Notes under the pieces: model-generated
What the model was told of the DNA's origin: nothing
The model's input: the letters and a program-made list of their open reading frames with translations, nothing else
Database searches by the model: none
Shown here: piece by piece, positions 8,402 to 16,216 of the stretch
How positions within the stretch are numbered: the stretch's first letter is position 1
Layout of the letters: every line of letters starts with the position of its first letter
Position numbers and translations under genes: made by a program
Assembly (NCBI RefSeq): GCF_002952215.1
Contig: NZ_CP022600.1
Coordinates: 2,046,001-2,110,000, forward strand
From: Porphyrobacter sp. HT-58-2
GTDB taxonomy: Bacteria > Pseudomonadota > Alphaproteobacteria > Sphingomonadales > Sphingomonadaceae
Length of the DNA: 64,000 nucleotides
Direction: 5' to 3'

Positions 8402-10627
8402 ATGCGAACTGAACAACGTCATTCGGGATCCCGAGCTGATAGGTTCCGCGGCCTTGCCCTAGCCGGGATCGCGTCAATTGCGGTGCTGGGCAGCCAGATG
8501 GCGGGCGCAAATGGCACGCCTGCGGCAACCACAGTCACCAACACCGCCACCGTCGAGTATGACGTCGGCGGCGTGCGGCAGAACCCCCAGAGCGCCAGTA
8601 CGTCTTTCGTGGTCGCGCGCAAGGTCAACCTGGCCCTTGTTCAGGCGGCGAACACGGGAACGCAGGTCCTGCCCGGCCAAACCGGTGTCGCGGTCGCTTT
8701 CGAACTGAGCAACCTCAGCAACGCGGCGCTCGGCTTCGAGCTTGCCGCCAGCCAGGTTGCCGGAGGGGCCGCGGCGCGTGGCGGCACCGACAACTTCGAT
8801 CTGGCCGGAACGTTGCAGGTGTTTGTCGATGCCAACGCCAATGGCATTTTCGAAGCCGGCATCGATACGGCAAGCTTTATCCCGCAGCTGGCAGCGGACG
8901 AAAACGTCACGGTGTTCGTGGTCGGCGACGTGCCGGCCTCCGTCTTTGGCGGAGACATCGCCGCCGTCGAACTGACCGCCATCGCACGTGAGGCAAGCAC
9001 CAGTGGCCTTGGCGCACCGGTTGTTGAGACTGCGGATAACGGAAGCGGCATGGCGACTGTCTTCGCCGATGGTGCTGGCACATCCGACACTGCCCGTGAC
9101 GCACGGTTCTCGGCGCGTGAAGACTTCGTGGTCACTGCACAGCCGATCGATCTCGAGGTTGATCTGCAAGTGAGCAACACCTCACCGCGAGCAGGGTTTG
9201 ACGAATACACTGTCACCGTTACGGTCGCCAATCGCGGCCCCGGCAACGCATCGGGCGTGGTGCTGGGCGTGCCTCTGCCGGGCGGCAGCCGCCGCAATTC
9301 CGATACCAGCAACGGGGCATGGGATCCCGAGGTGGGTGACTGGACTGTCGGGGCTGTCCCGGCAGGAGAGCAGCGGACGTTCAGCTATACTGCACTGGCA
9401 GTGCAGCAGGGCACCTTCAACGCCGATGCTCTCGTCACTGCCGCCGAGCAGACAGACGCCGATTCCTCCCCCGTCACCGGCTTCGGGGTCGATGATCTGG
9501 GCGACGGGATCGCAGATGACGACGAGGCGCGCGTGGAACTTACCATTTTGCGCGATGCCGGAACCGTTGCAGCGCAGACCTGCCCCACGGGCACAAGTGC
9601 GCTGAACTGGAGCACCTCCACCTGGACCGCAGCAAGCCGCAGCGGCACCTTCAATGTCGCGGGCAAGCCGATCACCATAAATGTCGCTGACCCAGGCAAC
9701 GCTCTGATATCAGGCTCGCCCTTGTTCACCCCCAATAATGCTCCGTTCTATCGCGGCGGGCTACCTGCGACGCAAAGCGCGCTCAACTTTGCGGCGCGAG
9801 ATGTGCCTCTGGCAGGCAATGATATCAGCATCACCATCGAGCTTGGGCCCGAGGGAGTCGGGGTCGAGAACCTGCGGTTCATGCTGTTCGATCTCGATGG
9901 CAACCCGAACTTCACTCGGCTCGAGCAGGCCACGATTACAGGCAGCTTCGGCGGCGCCAACGTCCCGGTGATGCTGGCAGGCGGAAGCGCCATCAGCATT
10001 CTCGACAACAGTGCGCGCGGCATTGTTGACAGCCCCAACACAGGCGGGTCATCGGGGGGCGGGACGCTTTCAGTCGGCTTCGACGGCCGCGTTGATCGGG
10101 TCACGATCAGCTGGGGCAACGCGCCGGTGTCGACTTCTACCACAGGCGAACCCGGTTTTGCGCTGCACAATCTGGTGTTTTGCACCCCGCCTACGGGGAT
10201 CCGAGCGACGAAGACATCGACTTCGTTCGGCCCGGGCGACGGTTTCCGCATACCAGGCAGCGAAGTGATTTACACCATCGAGATTGCGAATATCGGCGAA
10301 GTGCCGATCGATGCGGACAGCATTTTTCTGGTTGATGCGCTTCCGTCCGAGCTCGAATTCTTCAATGGGGATTACGATGGCAGCGGCCCTGGCTCCGATC
10401 CGGTCGGATTCGAACAATCCAATGCGGCTCTCAGCTTCGACTACAATCTGGATGTCGGATATTCGGCCGCCAGCACCCAGCCAACAAGCCTCTCTGCCTG
10501 CAACTATGTGCCCCTCGCCGGGCATGACCCGGCCGTCCGCTATATCTGCGTCCGACCGCGAGGGAGTCTGCCGGCCACCTCGCCTGAAGCCACCGCAACA
10601 ATCCGGTTCCGAACGCGCATCAAATAG
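8402..10627 (+). CDS. secreted DUF11-repeat surface protein
   Basis: About 741 residues from the ATG at 8402. A TTG at 8369 would add 11 residues but places a non-signal-like sequence in front; neither start has a clear Shine-Dalgarno site. A signal peptide (LALAGIASIAVLGSQMAGA) is followed by DUF11-type modules: TVTNTATVEYDVGG near residue 40, a VDLQVSNTSPRAGFDEYTVT module near 255, and a C-terminal module with CNYVPLAGHDPAVRYICVRP. The last ~110 residues resemble the end of the beta-helix protein upstream. Probably exported to the surface. Its original promoter may have been disturbed by the IS21 remnant. Confidence 0.7.
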   Translation: MRTEQRHSGSRADRFRGLALAGIASIAVLGSQMAGANGTPAATTVTNTATVEYDVGGVRQNPQSASTSFVVARKVNLALVQAANTGTQVLPGQTGVAVAFELSNLSNAALGFELAASQVAGGAAARGGTDNFDLAGTLQVFVDANANGIFEAGIDTASFIPQLAADENVTVFVVGDVPASVFGGDIAAVELTAIAREASTSGLGAPVVETADNGSGMATVFADGAGTSDTARDARFSAREDFVVTAQPIDLEVDLQVSNTSPRAGFDEYTVTVTVANRGPGNASGVVLGVPLPGGSRRNSDTSNGAWDPEVGDWTVGAVPAGEQRTFSYTALAVQQGTFNADALVTAAEQTDADSSPVTGFGVDDLGDGIADDDEARVELTILRDAGTVAAQTCPTGTSALNWSTSTWTAASRSGTFNVAGKPITINVADPGNALISGSPLFTPNNAPFYRGGLPATQSALNFAARDVPLAGNDISITIELGPEGVGVENLRFMLFDLDGNPNFTRLEQATITGSFGGANVPVMLAGGSAISILDNSARGIVDSPNTGGSSGGGTLSVGFDGRVDRVTISWGNAPVSTSTTGEPGFALHNLVFCTPPTGIRATKTSTSFGPGDGFRIPGSEVIYTIEIANIGEVPIDADSIFLVDALPSELEFFNGDYDGSGPGSDPVGFEQSNAALSFDYNLDVGYSAASTQPTSLSACNYVPLAGHDPAVRYICVRPRGSLPATSPEATATIRFRTRIK

Positions 10628-10672
10628 AGCCTGCTTGTGTGGCGCCTGAGGATAAGCAGATGCTGGCCAAGG

Positions 10673-10693
10673 CTCGTCCATGTCCGGGACGAG
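10673..10693. other. inverted repeat in the convergent spacer (possible transcript end)
   Basis: CTCGTCC (10673-10679) and GGACGAG (10687-10693) form a perfect 7-bp stem with a 7-nt loop between the convergent DUF11 and monooxygenase genes. There is no T-tract, so intrinsic termination is uncertain. The rest of the 200-bp spacer shows nothing recognisable. Confidence 0.3.
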
Positions 10694-10827
10694 GTCGATT
10701 GCTCAATGACCACTTTCAGGGAAAATCTGGCTGAAGCTGCCGATCTGCGCGGGCGGACTTCCTCGACCTCGCAAAGACTTGGGGCAGGACAGGCGCGTGA
10801 AGCGCTGCCTCTCTAAGCGGAGTGGCA

Positions 10828-11931
10828 TCATCGAAGCCGTGCGGCGTAATCAGGCATTGTGTGCATGGCACGCAGGCGGGGTTCGGATAGGGCTGCGGGG
10901 ATAGACCGGAGTACCGCCCGCATCACGAACTGCGCTGCGGCTGGCCCTTGAGCACCTAACCGGCCAAGCGCCGATTCCCGGACGAACATCCGCGCCCGCT
11001 TGAGGCGGAGACGATCGTAATGATGCGCGACCTGCGCGGGCGTGGCAGCGGCGGCGATCGCCTGAAGCGCAGCGGCATCCTCCAGCCCCTGACAGGCGCC
11101 CTGACCGAGATTGGGCTCCATCGCATGGGCAGCGTCGCCGACGCGGATGATCCCTGGCGCGCAGAGCGTCTTTGGCGGCGGCTTGGCATGGACGGCAAAG
11201 GGGATAAGCGCATCGGGCGCGGTGGCGACAATCGCCTCGCAGACGGGGGATGGCCAGCCCTCGGCAGCAGCGGCGCAGGCGGCCAGATCGGGCATCGCGG
11301 TAGCCGCGGGCTGGGTGCGCATCAGGAACCAGTAGCGGCGATTGCCTGGTAATTCGAACAGGCCAAAGCGCTGGTGCCTGCCCCAATACTCAGCCGCCAC
11401 ACCGCCAAGCCCTGGCCCCGCGACCCGGCCCGACAGCGCCAGAACTCCGCCATAGCCGGCATAGACCGGCGGCACATCGGTATTGCTTGGCGCACGGATG
11501 CCGCCGGCATCAACTATCAGATCGCAGGCCAGTAGCTCGCCGTTCGCCAGCGTTACACGCCCCGGGGCAAGCGCGGCGACCTCGCAGCCGAGCCGCAGCC
11601 GATCCGGCCCCAGCGCCACCAGCAGCGCATTTTGAAGCGCGGTGCGGGTCGCTAGCAGCGCGGTGTCGGGGAGGGGACGGGAAAGGATCGTCGCTCCATC
11701 CTTCGTGGCCAGCAGCATCTGCCGGATCGGCGCGGCGGCGGCAGCGACCGCACCCAGGATACCGAGGCGCGCGATGGCCGCGCAGGCATTCGGCCAAAGG
11801 CTGAGCGCCGCGCCCATCGGTTCGATCCGCGGCGCGCGTTCCAGCACGGTCACGTCCCATCCGGCGTTGGCAAAAGCGATACCCGAGGCCAGCCCGGCTA
11901 TCCCGCCGCCGACGATGATCGCTCTGGGCAT
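10828..11931 (-). CDS. FAD-dependent aromatic monooxygenase (PHBH/UbiH-like)
   Basis: 367 residues. The N-terminus has the dinucleotide-binding motif GGGIAGLASGIAFANAGWDV followed by E of the Rossmann fold. A DG motif lies mid-protein (IVDAGGIRAPS), and the second FAD-binding motif RVGDAAHAMEPNLGQGACQG is near residue 280. These are the landmarks of NAD(P)H-dependent flavin hydroxylases such as salicylate or 3-hydroxybenzoate hydroxylases. The substrate cannot be read from the sequence. The next gene on the same strand, an exported hydrolase, starts 24 bp beyond it, but that gene lies upstream in transcription, so the two probably share a message. Confidence 0.85.
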   Translation of the reverse strand: MPRAIIVGGGIAGLASGIAFANAGWDVTVLERAPRIEPMGAALSLWPNACAAIARLGILGAVAAAAAPIRQMLLATKDGATILSRPLPDTALLATRTALQNALLVALGPDRLRLGCEVAALAPGRVTLANGELLACDLIVDAGGIRAPSNTDVPPVYAGYGGVLALSGRVAGPGLGGVAAEYWGRHQRFGLFELPGNRRYWFLMRTQPAATAMPDLAACAAAAEGWPSPVCEAIVATAPDALIPFAVHAKPPPKTLCAPGIIRVGDAAHAMEPNLGQGACQGLEDAAALQAIAAAATPAQVAHHYDRLRLKRARMFVRESALGRLGAQGPAAAQFVMRAVLRSIPAALSEPRLRAMHTMPDYAARLR

Positions 11932-11955
11932 ACGCGCGCGCCTCGTCGGTGCCTG

Positions 11956-12801
11956 CTATCGCGCGCTGATGAAGGCCGCCAGAGCCGCGCGCCCCTCGGC
12001 CGCTTCGAGCGCGCCGCCATGACCCACGGGCACGGGGGCGAAGGTCACTTTGATCCCGCCTCCCTCAAGCGCCTGCTGGAATTCCCGCATCCGCGCAGGC
12101 TGGACGACCTTGTCCCTGGTGCCCGACAGCAGCAGTACCGGCGCGCGGGCCGCCACCACATAGCCCTGATAGTCGAAGGCATTGAGCGCCGGGTCGAGCC
12201 GCACCTTGACGAACGGCTTGGCAAGGCCGGGCACGAAATCGCGCCCGACCGCCTGATAATCCGCCGCGCTTCCTTCAATGATCAGCCCGGAAAGCCCGCC
12301 CGCTTGCGCGAGCGACGCCGTCATGGCGCCGCCGAACGACAGGCCATAGGCATAGGCCGGGCCGCGCCCGATCCAGCCCCGTGCCTTGAGGCTGTCCATC
12401 ATCGCCGGGCCGAATGCGGCTGCCGCTGCGATTGTGGGGGGCAGGGTGGTCCCGCCGCGGCCGGGATAGTCATAGAGGATAATATCGGCCCCGGTCACCT
12501 CGGCAAGGCGCGCGGCCATTCGGCTTGTGCCCTCGGAATCGACGAAACCGCCATTGCCGGCGCTGTAGATGATCGCGGTTTCGCTCGCGGGATTATCCAG
12601 TCTGACCGTGCGAACCGCGCCCAGATCGCCGAGGGGCAGCAGCGTGTCCGTGGCGGCGTAGCCGTCCGGCACCTTCAGTACGGCATCGGGCGGGGCGAGG
12701 CTTGCGCTGGGGTAGAAGCTCGCTTGCGAGATCACCACCGTGCAGCCGCCAAGGCTGAACCCGAGCGCGGCAAAAATTATTGCAGACTTGCAGGAAATCA
12801 C
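11956..12801 (-). CDS. alpha/beta-hydrolase lipoprotein
   Basis: 281 residues from a GTG start at 12801, chosen because GGAGG sits five bases upstream; a longer frame would overlap the toxin gene. The N-terminus is a lipoprotein signal with lipobox LGGC at residues 17-20. The body has the nucleophile elbow GLSFGGA, a later SGTRDKVV strand that can supply the catalytic Asp, and a C-terminal VGHGG that can supply His, so the full triad of a serine hydrolase is present. It is expected on the periplasmic face of a membrane. The substrate is unknown; family members include esterases and thioesterases. Confidence 0.8.
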   Translation of the reverse strand: MISCKSAIIFAALGFSLGGCTVVISQASFYPSASLAPPDAVLKVPDGYAATDTLLPLGDLGAVRTVRLDNPASETAIIYSAGNGGFVDSEGTSRMAARLAEVTGADIILYDYPGRGGTTLPPTIAAAAAFGPAMMDSLKARGWIGRGPAYAYGLSFGGAMTASLAQAGGLSGLIIEGSAADYQAVGRDFVPGLAKPFVKVRLDPALNAFDYQGYVVAARAPVLLLSGTRDKVVQPARMREFQQALEGGGIKVTFAPVPVGHGGALEAAEGRAALAAFISAR

Positions 12802-12915
12802 ATCGGCCTCCGTCAGAATTTCAAGCGCAACCAATGCGATAGGAGATGGTTCCGCGATCCTGACGGCTTGATGAACGTGAGGCCGATCAAGGCGCGGCAG
12901 CGAGGCCTGAGCGTA

Positions 12916-12949
12916 TGTCATTGACCTATGTGTCATTGGCGTAAATATG
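12916..12949 (+). promoter_or_regulatory. promoter/operator of the toxin-antitoxin pair
   Basis: Two direct repeats TGTCATTG (12916-12923 and 12931-12938) lie 15 bp apart, immediately before the toxin start. A TTGACC hexamer (12921-12926) could be a -35 box, with an A/T-rich TAAATAT near 12942 as -10. The repeats are placed as expected for binding of the HTH antitoxin, which would autoregulate the operon (inference). Confidence 0.4.
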
Positions 12950-13294
12950 ACGCACATGACGACCTTGCAGACCGTTGTTGAACTGCCTGAGTTCCAGCGG
13001 CGCGCCAAGGCCATCATGAGCGATGACGAACACATGAGCCTGATCGGCTACATCGCGGCAAACCCGGAAGCGGGCGTGTCGCTGGGCGGTGGATTGCGCA
13101 AGGTCCGGATCCCGCGTGAAGGTGGCGGCAAAAGCGGTGGTTACCGAACCATCTATGTCTTCGGCGGCCGGCATATGCCGATCTACCTGATCACCGTCGT
13201 CGCCAAGAACGATAAGGACAATCTGACGAGGGCCGAGCAGGCAGCAGCGGTTGAGCTGAGCAAGACCCTGATAGCAACCTATGGAGATCGATGA
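12947..13294 (+). CDS. RelE/ParE-superfamily toxin of a type II toxin-antitoxin pair
   Basis: 115 residues from 12947, or 112 from the ATG at 12956. The protein contains LPEFQRRAK near the start and the core GGGLRKVRIPREGGGKSGGY followed by RTIYVF, typical of the RelE-like toxins paired with NadS-type antitoxins. The conserved basic residues and the central beta-strands are intact, so activity is plausible; the family acts on translating mRNA. The stop overlaps the antitoxin start (ATGATGA). Toxin-first order is usual for this subgroup. Confidence 0.85.
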   Translation: MTHMTTLQTVVELPEFQRRAKAIMSDDEHMSLIGYIAANPEAGVSLGGGLRKVRIPREGGGKSGGYRTIYVFGGRHMPIYLITVVAKNDKDNLTRAEQAAAVELSKTLIATYGDR

Positions 13295-13584
13295 TGAGCA
13301 CGGCTTACGAGAGCATCATGCAGGGACTGAACGAGGCGCTGGACCATGCCCAGAGCAAGGAGGCTGGCGCGCGCGTGCACGCCATTGAAGTGCCAGTCGT
13401 GGATGTCGCGGCAATCCGGGCCCAGACAGGCCTGTCGCAAGGCGCGTTTGCGCGCAGCATTGGTGTCGCCAAGGGCACATTGCTCAACTGGGAGCACGGC
13501 CGCCGTCAACCGACCGGTCCGGCGCAGGTGCTCCTGGCGATGATCGCCCGCAGGCCGTCGCTGGTCAGTGAGCTTCTGCGCTAA
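13291..13584 (+). CDS. HTH (XRE/NadS-type) antitoxin
   Basis: 97 residues, starting at 13291 or at the ATG at 13294, with GGAG shortly upstream. An N-terminal toxin-facing segment (STAYESIMQGLNEAL) is followed by an XRE-like helix-turn-helix, IRAQTGLSQGAFARSIGVAK then LLNWEHGRRQPTGPAQVLL. It should neutralise the preceding toxin and repress the operon through the repeats upstream of it. The pair sits near the proposed island edge, where such modules often stabilise mobile DNA. Confidence 0.87.
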   Translation: MMSTAYESIMQGLNEALDHAQSKEAGARVHAIEVPVVDVAAIRAQTGLSQGAFARSIGVAKGTLLNWEHGRRQPTGPAQVLLAMIARRPSLVSELLR

Positions 13585-13987
13585 GGCCAGCGCAGACCTT
13601 TTTTTGCAAGCGCTGATGGTGCCCTCGCATCTGCGGGTGGCTCTGTCCAGCGGCGTGCCTGAGGTATGGCGAAGCAATTTGATCCCTACGACTTCATCAT
13701 TCGGCCCGAAGCCTAGAAGGACCGGGCTCGGGGTTTCGGCGGCACGGCTGCACCGACTAGGTCAGCGTAGGTCTGAGCGCGAGAACGATGGCGCGCAGCA
13801 GAGTGGCGTCGGGATAGAGGCAAGAGATCGAAGGAAGGTATCCGGAGAGGCAGCGCACGAGACTGCGGTCGTGGAGATACATGAAATGCACTTTTCGCTC
13901 ACAACGGGATTCGCGGATCATGCCGACAAAAAGTGCGGAAAATTATCTTGCTGCAGCCTTGAAAAGGCTCACCAAAAAGGTCCCTGT

Positions 13988-14008
13988 TTGGGGGTACCGT
14001 TGGGGGTA
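13988..14008 (+). repeat. tandem TTGGGGGTA repeats, candidate integrase arm sites
   Basis: TTGGGGGTA occurs at 13988-13996 and again at 14000-14008, with a 12-bp period. Short G-rich direct repeats of this kind are familiar near attachment sites of tyrosine integrases that use tRNA genes. Here they lie about 60 bp from the tRNA-end core. No integrase gene is in the window. Confidence 0.45.
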
Positions 14009-14068
14009 TATCTCGCAGATAACTAAAATGAGGCAAGTAAAATCAATAGTTTAATTACAGTATCTAGA

Positions 14069-14085
14069 TCCCTCCTCCGCTACCA
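14069..14085 (+). other. attachment-site core: 17-nt copy of a tRNA 3' end (tRNA-Met-like)
   Basis: TCCCTCCTCCGCTACCA reads as the T-arm/acceptor 3' strand and CCA end of a tRNA. As I recall it, it matches elongator tRNA-Met genes whose 5' end is GGCGGAG. The remainder of a tRNA is absent to the left, where A/T-rich DNA and integrase-like repeats occur. It is therefore better read as a duplicated att core than as a tRNA gene. Confidence 0.55.
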
Positions 14086-14359
14086 ATGATGCAGCACCCC
14101 AAGATGGGTGCGCTGTCAGCGAGCTGCTGTGATCCCGATGAGACAGCTTGAGCCAGGCCATGAGGGTCAGGTTCGGGCGGTGAGGATCAGCGCGCAGGGC
14201 GAAGTTCGCTCCCGGCCATGATCCTGCAACCCTGGACAATCCGAGCGGGCCGATTGAGCGCGACGCTCTTAAGCGGCTAACCCGGTCGGGCAGGGCCGGG
14301 CGGTGAAGGGCGGCTCCTGTCCGTTCGCGCCCAATGACTGCCAGCCGTTTTGCCCGCAC

Positions 14360-16216
14360 TCATGGCAGGGACGCGATCCGGGGCTGGAGGCTTCGAATGT
14401 CGGCTTCCGCCTGGTCTATGATGGAGGCGAGTGACGCATTGTCCTGTGCCGTGATGATCCGGTCTGGCTGCCCGGCACGCAGCAAGGCGGCGGCGGGCGG
14501 TGAAATGGTCTCGGGGCCGATTGCCAGCACATCGTAGCGAGAAACGGGCAGGCCGTTGGCCAGGGTCTCACCGCCAGGCAGGGTCAGTACCATCGCATCG
14601 CAGCCGCGATGGCCTGCCAGCATCTGTCCAGCTTCGAGTAACCCCCTCGGTCCATCGCAAAGCCATTCGCCTGCCAGCCGCACGCCGCGCTGGTCATGGC
14701 ACCCGGCCCTCAGCCCTTGCGCACTGAGCCGGGCGGCGATGTCTTCGGCAAGCGGGCTGTCTTCGGCAAATCCGGCAAGGATGATGCAAGGGATCCGCCC
14801 TTCGCCCGGCACCAGTGCCTTCAGGATTTGCGGATAGACATGCGCGGACGTGGTGCCGCCGAGCTGTGGCTGGGCATTGACTTCGCAGATCGCAGCACCG
14901 CCCTCGCGCCATGACCGGGCGATGTCGGGGATGATGAGATCGACCCCGGCCAGATCGAGCCTCAGCGCTGCCGCTGCGCGGACCGCCAGTTGCGCATTGT
15001 CAGGGTGAACCTTGTCGAACACCGCAACCGGCATCCCGCCCGAGGCGACATTGGCGGCGCGGCGCAGCCGCACGAACCGGCCCGCCTCCGGCACATCGGT
15101 TGCTGACATTCCGGTCTGAGCGAGTAGCGTTTCGGCCTCGGCATCGAGCACCAGCCGCTTCAGCGCGGCATGATCTCCGCTGCCGCGGCGCGGATCGGCA
15201 TTGGCGGCAGCGACCAGTTCGGCGATGCTGTGTGTGCCGTCGCCGGTGACCCCGGCAGGCACGCGTTCGACCGCCCACACCAGCCTGTCCTGAAACACCG
15301 TCAGGCGATAGTCGCGCCCGGCAATGTGCTTTTCGACCATGATTTCGGGTGAATGACGCCGCGCGGTGTCATAGGCGCGGACGACCTCATCTTCGTGCTG
15401 CAGGCCTGCGGCAACGCCTGTGCCGCCATCGAGATTGGCGGGCTTGACCACCACCGGATAGCCGAGCGCCGCTGCTGCGGCTTGTGCATCGCTGGCACTG
15501 GCAACCAGTCGGTGTTGCGGCACCGGCAGGCCCGCGTCCCTCAGATGCGCCGCGCTCAGCAACTTGCTGCGTGCGAGCTGAGTGGCGATGAAGGGCGTCG
15601 CATCGGTGAAGGTGCTGTCGAGCCAACGGCTATGCGCGCCTTCGCCCAGCAGCAGGAACTGCCCCGGCAACTCGCGCAGCGGCAGGCCCAGCGCGTGTGC
15701 GGCGCGCACAAAGCGAGGGACGTTGCTGGAGCGGAAGTTGGTCTTTGCCAGAACCCCGTGAAGCCGTGTGAACTCGGCTTCAAGCGCCGGATCACGCTGT
15801 CCCTCGATCAAGGCCGGGAGCAGCGCCAGCAGGCATTGCAGCAGCACCGACAGCGGCCCGAGACTGCGCCCGAGCGACGGGATCTGGCACCGTGCTGCTT
15901 CGGCCCCGTCTTCAAGCACCCGCGCAGGCTCGCACACCGGCAGGCCGGCTGCTGCCTGACAAAGGTCAATCTGGGCAAGCAGCCACGCCAGCGTTGCTCC
16001 ATGTCCATCATCCATGCCGGTAGGCGGAAGCGGTGGATCATGCGGTGGCAGCAGCGCGGCGATCCGCTCACCTGCGGCAGCGCGGGAGGACGCAGGCAGG
16101 GCCGAGCCTGCGAGGGCGCACAAGAGGGAGGGGTAGGCGCTGCCATGGGCAAAGCCGGTCACCGCTTGCACGGGTGCGGTGAGATGCCAGCCATCGCTGA
16201 TGCCGAAATCAGGCAT
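14360..16216 (-). CDS. cyanophycin-synthetase-like ATP-grasp ligase with degenerate Mur-ligase domain
   Basis: 618 residues, shorter than cyanophycin synthetases (about 870-900). The N-terminal ~200 residues follow the CphA N-domain layout into LARSKLLSAAHLRDAGLPVP. The ATP-grasp domain has PVVVKPANLDGGTGVAAGL, MVEKHIAGRDYRLTVF and VTGDGTHSIAELV, and ends ICEVNAQPQLGG. After GRIPCIIL, where CphA has the GTNGKTTT P-loop, this protein has AGFAEDSPLAE. The following region still resembles the Mur-like fold (VRLAGEWLCDGPRG, then AMVLTLPGGETLANGLPVSR). One ligase active site is intact and the other has probably lost ATP binding. The gene overlaps the methyltransferase gene by 8 bp, suggesting a joint pathway. 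Product unknown; true cyanophycin synthesis is unlikely. Confidence 0.75.
   Translation of the reverse strand: MPDFGISDGWHLTAPVQAVTGFAHGSAYPSLLCALAGSALPASSRAAAGERIAALLPPHDPPLPPTGMDDGHGATLAWLLAQIDLCQAAAGLPVCEPARVLEDGAEAARCQIPSLGRSLGPLSVLLQCLLALLPALIEGQRDPALEAEFTRLHGVLAKTNFRSSNVPRFVRAAHALGLPLRELPGQFLLLGEGAHSRWLDSTFTDATPFIATQLARSKLLSAAHLRDAGLPVPQHRLVASASDAQAAAAALGYPVVVKPANLDGGTGVAAGLQHEDEVVRAYDTARRHSPEIMVEKHIAGRDYRLTVFQDRLVWAVERVPAGVTGDGTHSIAELVAAANADPRRGSGDHAALKRLVLDAEAETLLAQTGMSATDVPEAGRFVRLRRAANVASGGMPVAVFDKVHPDNAQLAVRAAAALRLDLAGVDLIIPDIARSWREGGAAICEVNAQPQLGGTTSAHVYPQILKALVPGEGRIPCIILAGFAEDSPLAEDIAARLSAQGLRAGCHDQRGVRLAGEWLCDGPRGLLEAGQMLAGHRGCDAMVLTLPGGETLANGLPVSRYDVLAIGPETISPPAAALLRAGQPDRIITAQDNASLASIIDQAEADIRSLQPRIASLP

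Larger units (their letters stand above)
13585..14359. other. 775-bp non-coding stretch, right flank of the putative island
   Basis: No supported gene. It contains ATGGCGAAGCAATTTGATCC near 13664, which opens a 16-codon frame ending at TAG, then unassigned DNA, the two TTGGGGGTA repeats, about 60 bp of A/T-rich sequence, and the tRNA-end-like core at 14069-14085. Two open frames (13568-14026 on plus and 14051-14359 on minus) lack recognisable protein features and were not called. Confidence 0.5.

Noticed and set aside
12019..12924. 301-codon plus-strand frame opposite the hydrolase lipoprotein
   Set aside because: Antisense to a gene with lipobox and catalytic triad; His/Arg-rich shadow.
13568..14026. 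152-codon frame after the antitoxin
   Set aside because: It overlaps the antitoxin end in another frame and crosses the TTGGGGGTA repeats; the protein looks random.
14069..14085. Possible tRNA gene
   Set aside because: Only the 3' 17 nt are present; no D-arm, anticodon arm or 5' acceptor strand precedes it.
14051..14359. 102-codon minus-strand frame downstream of the ATP-grasp gene
   Set aside because: It runs through the attachment core and has no domain, signal or ribosome site worth trusting.
14360..16216. Annotation as cyanophycin synthetase CphA
   Set aside because: The Mur-type P-loop is missing and the protein is about 250 residues short, so alternating Asp/Arg addition is unlikely.
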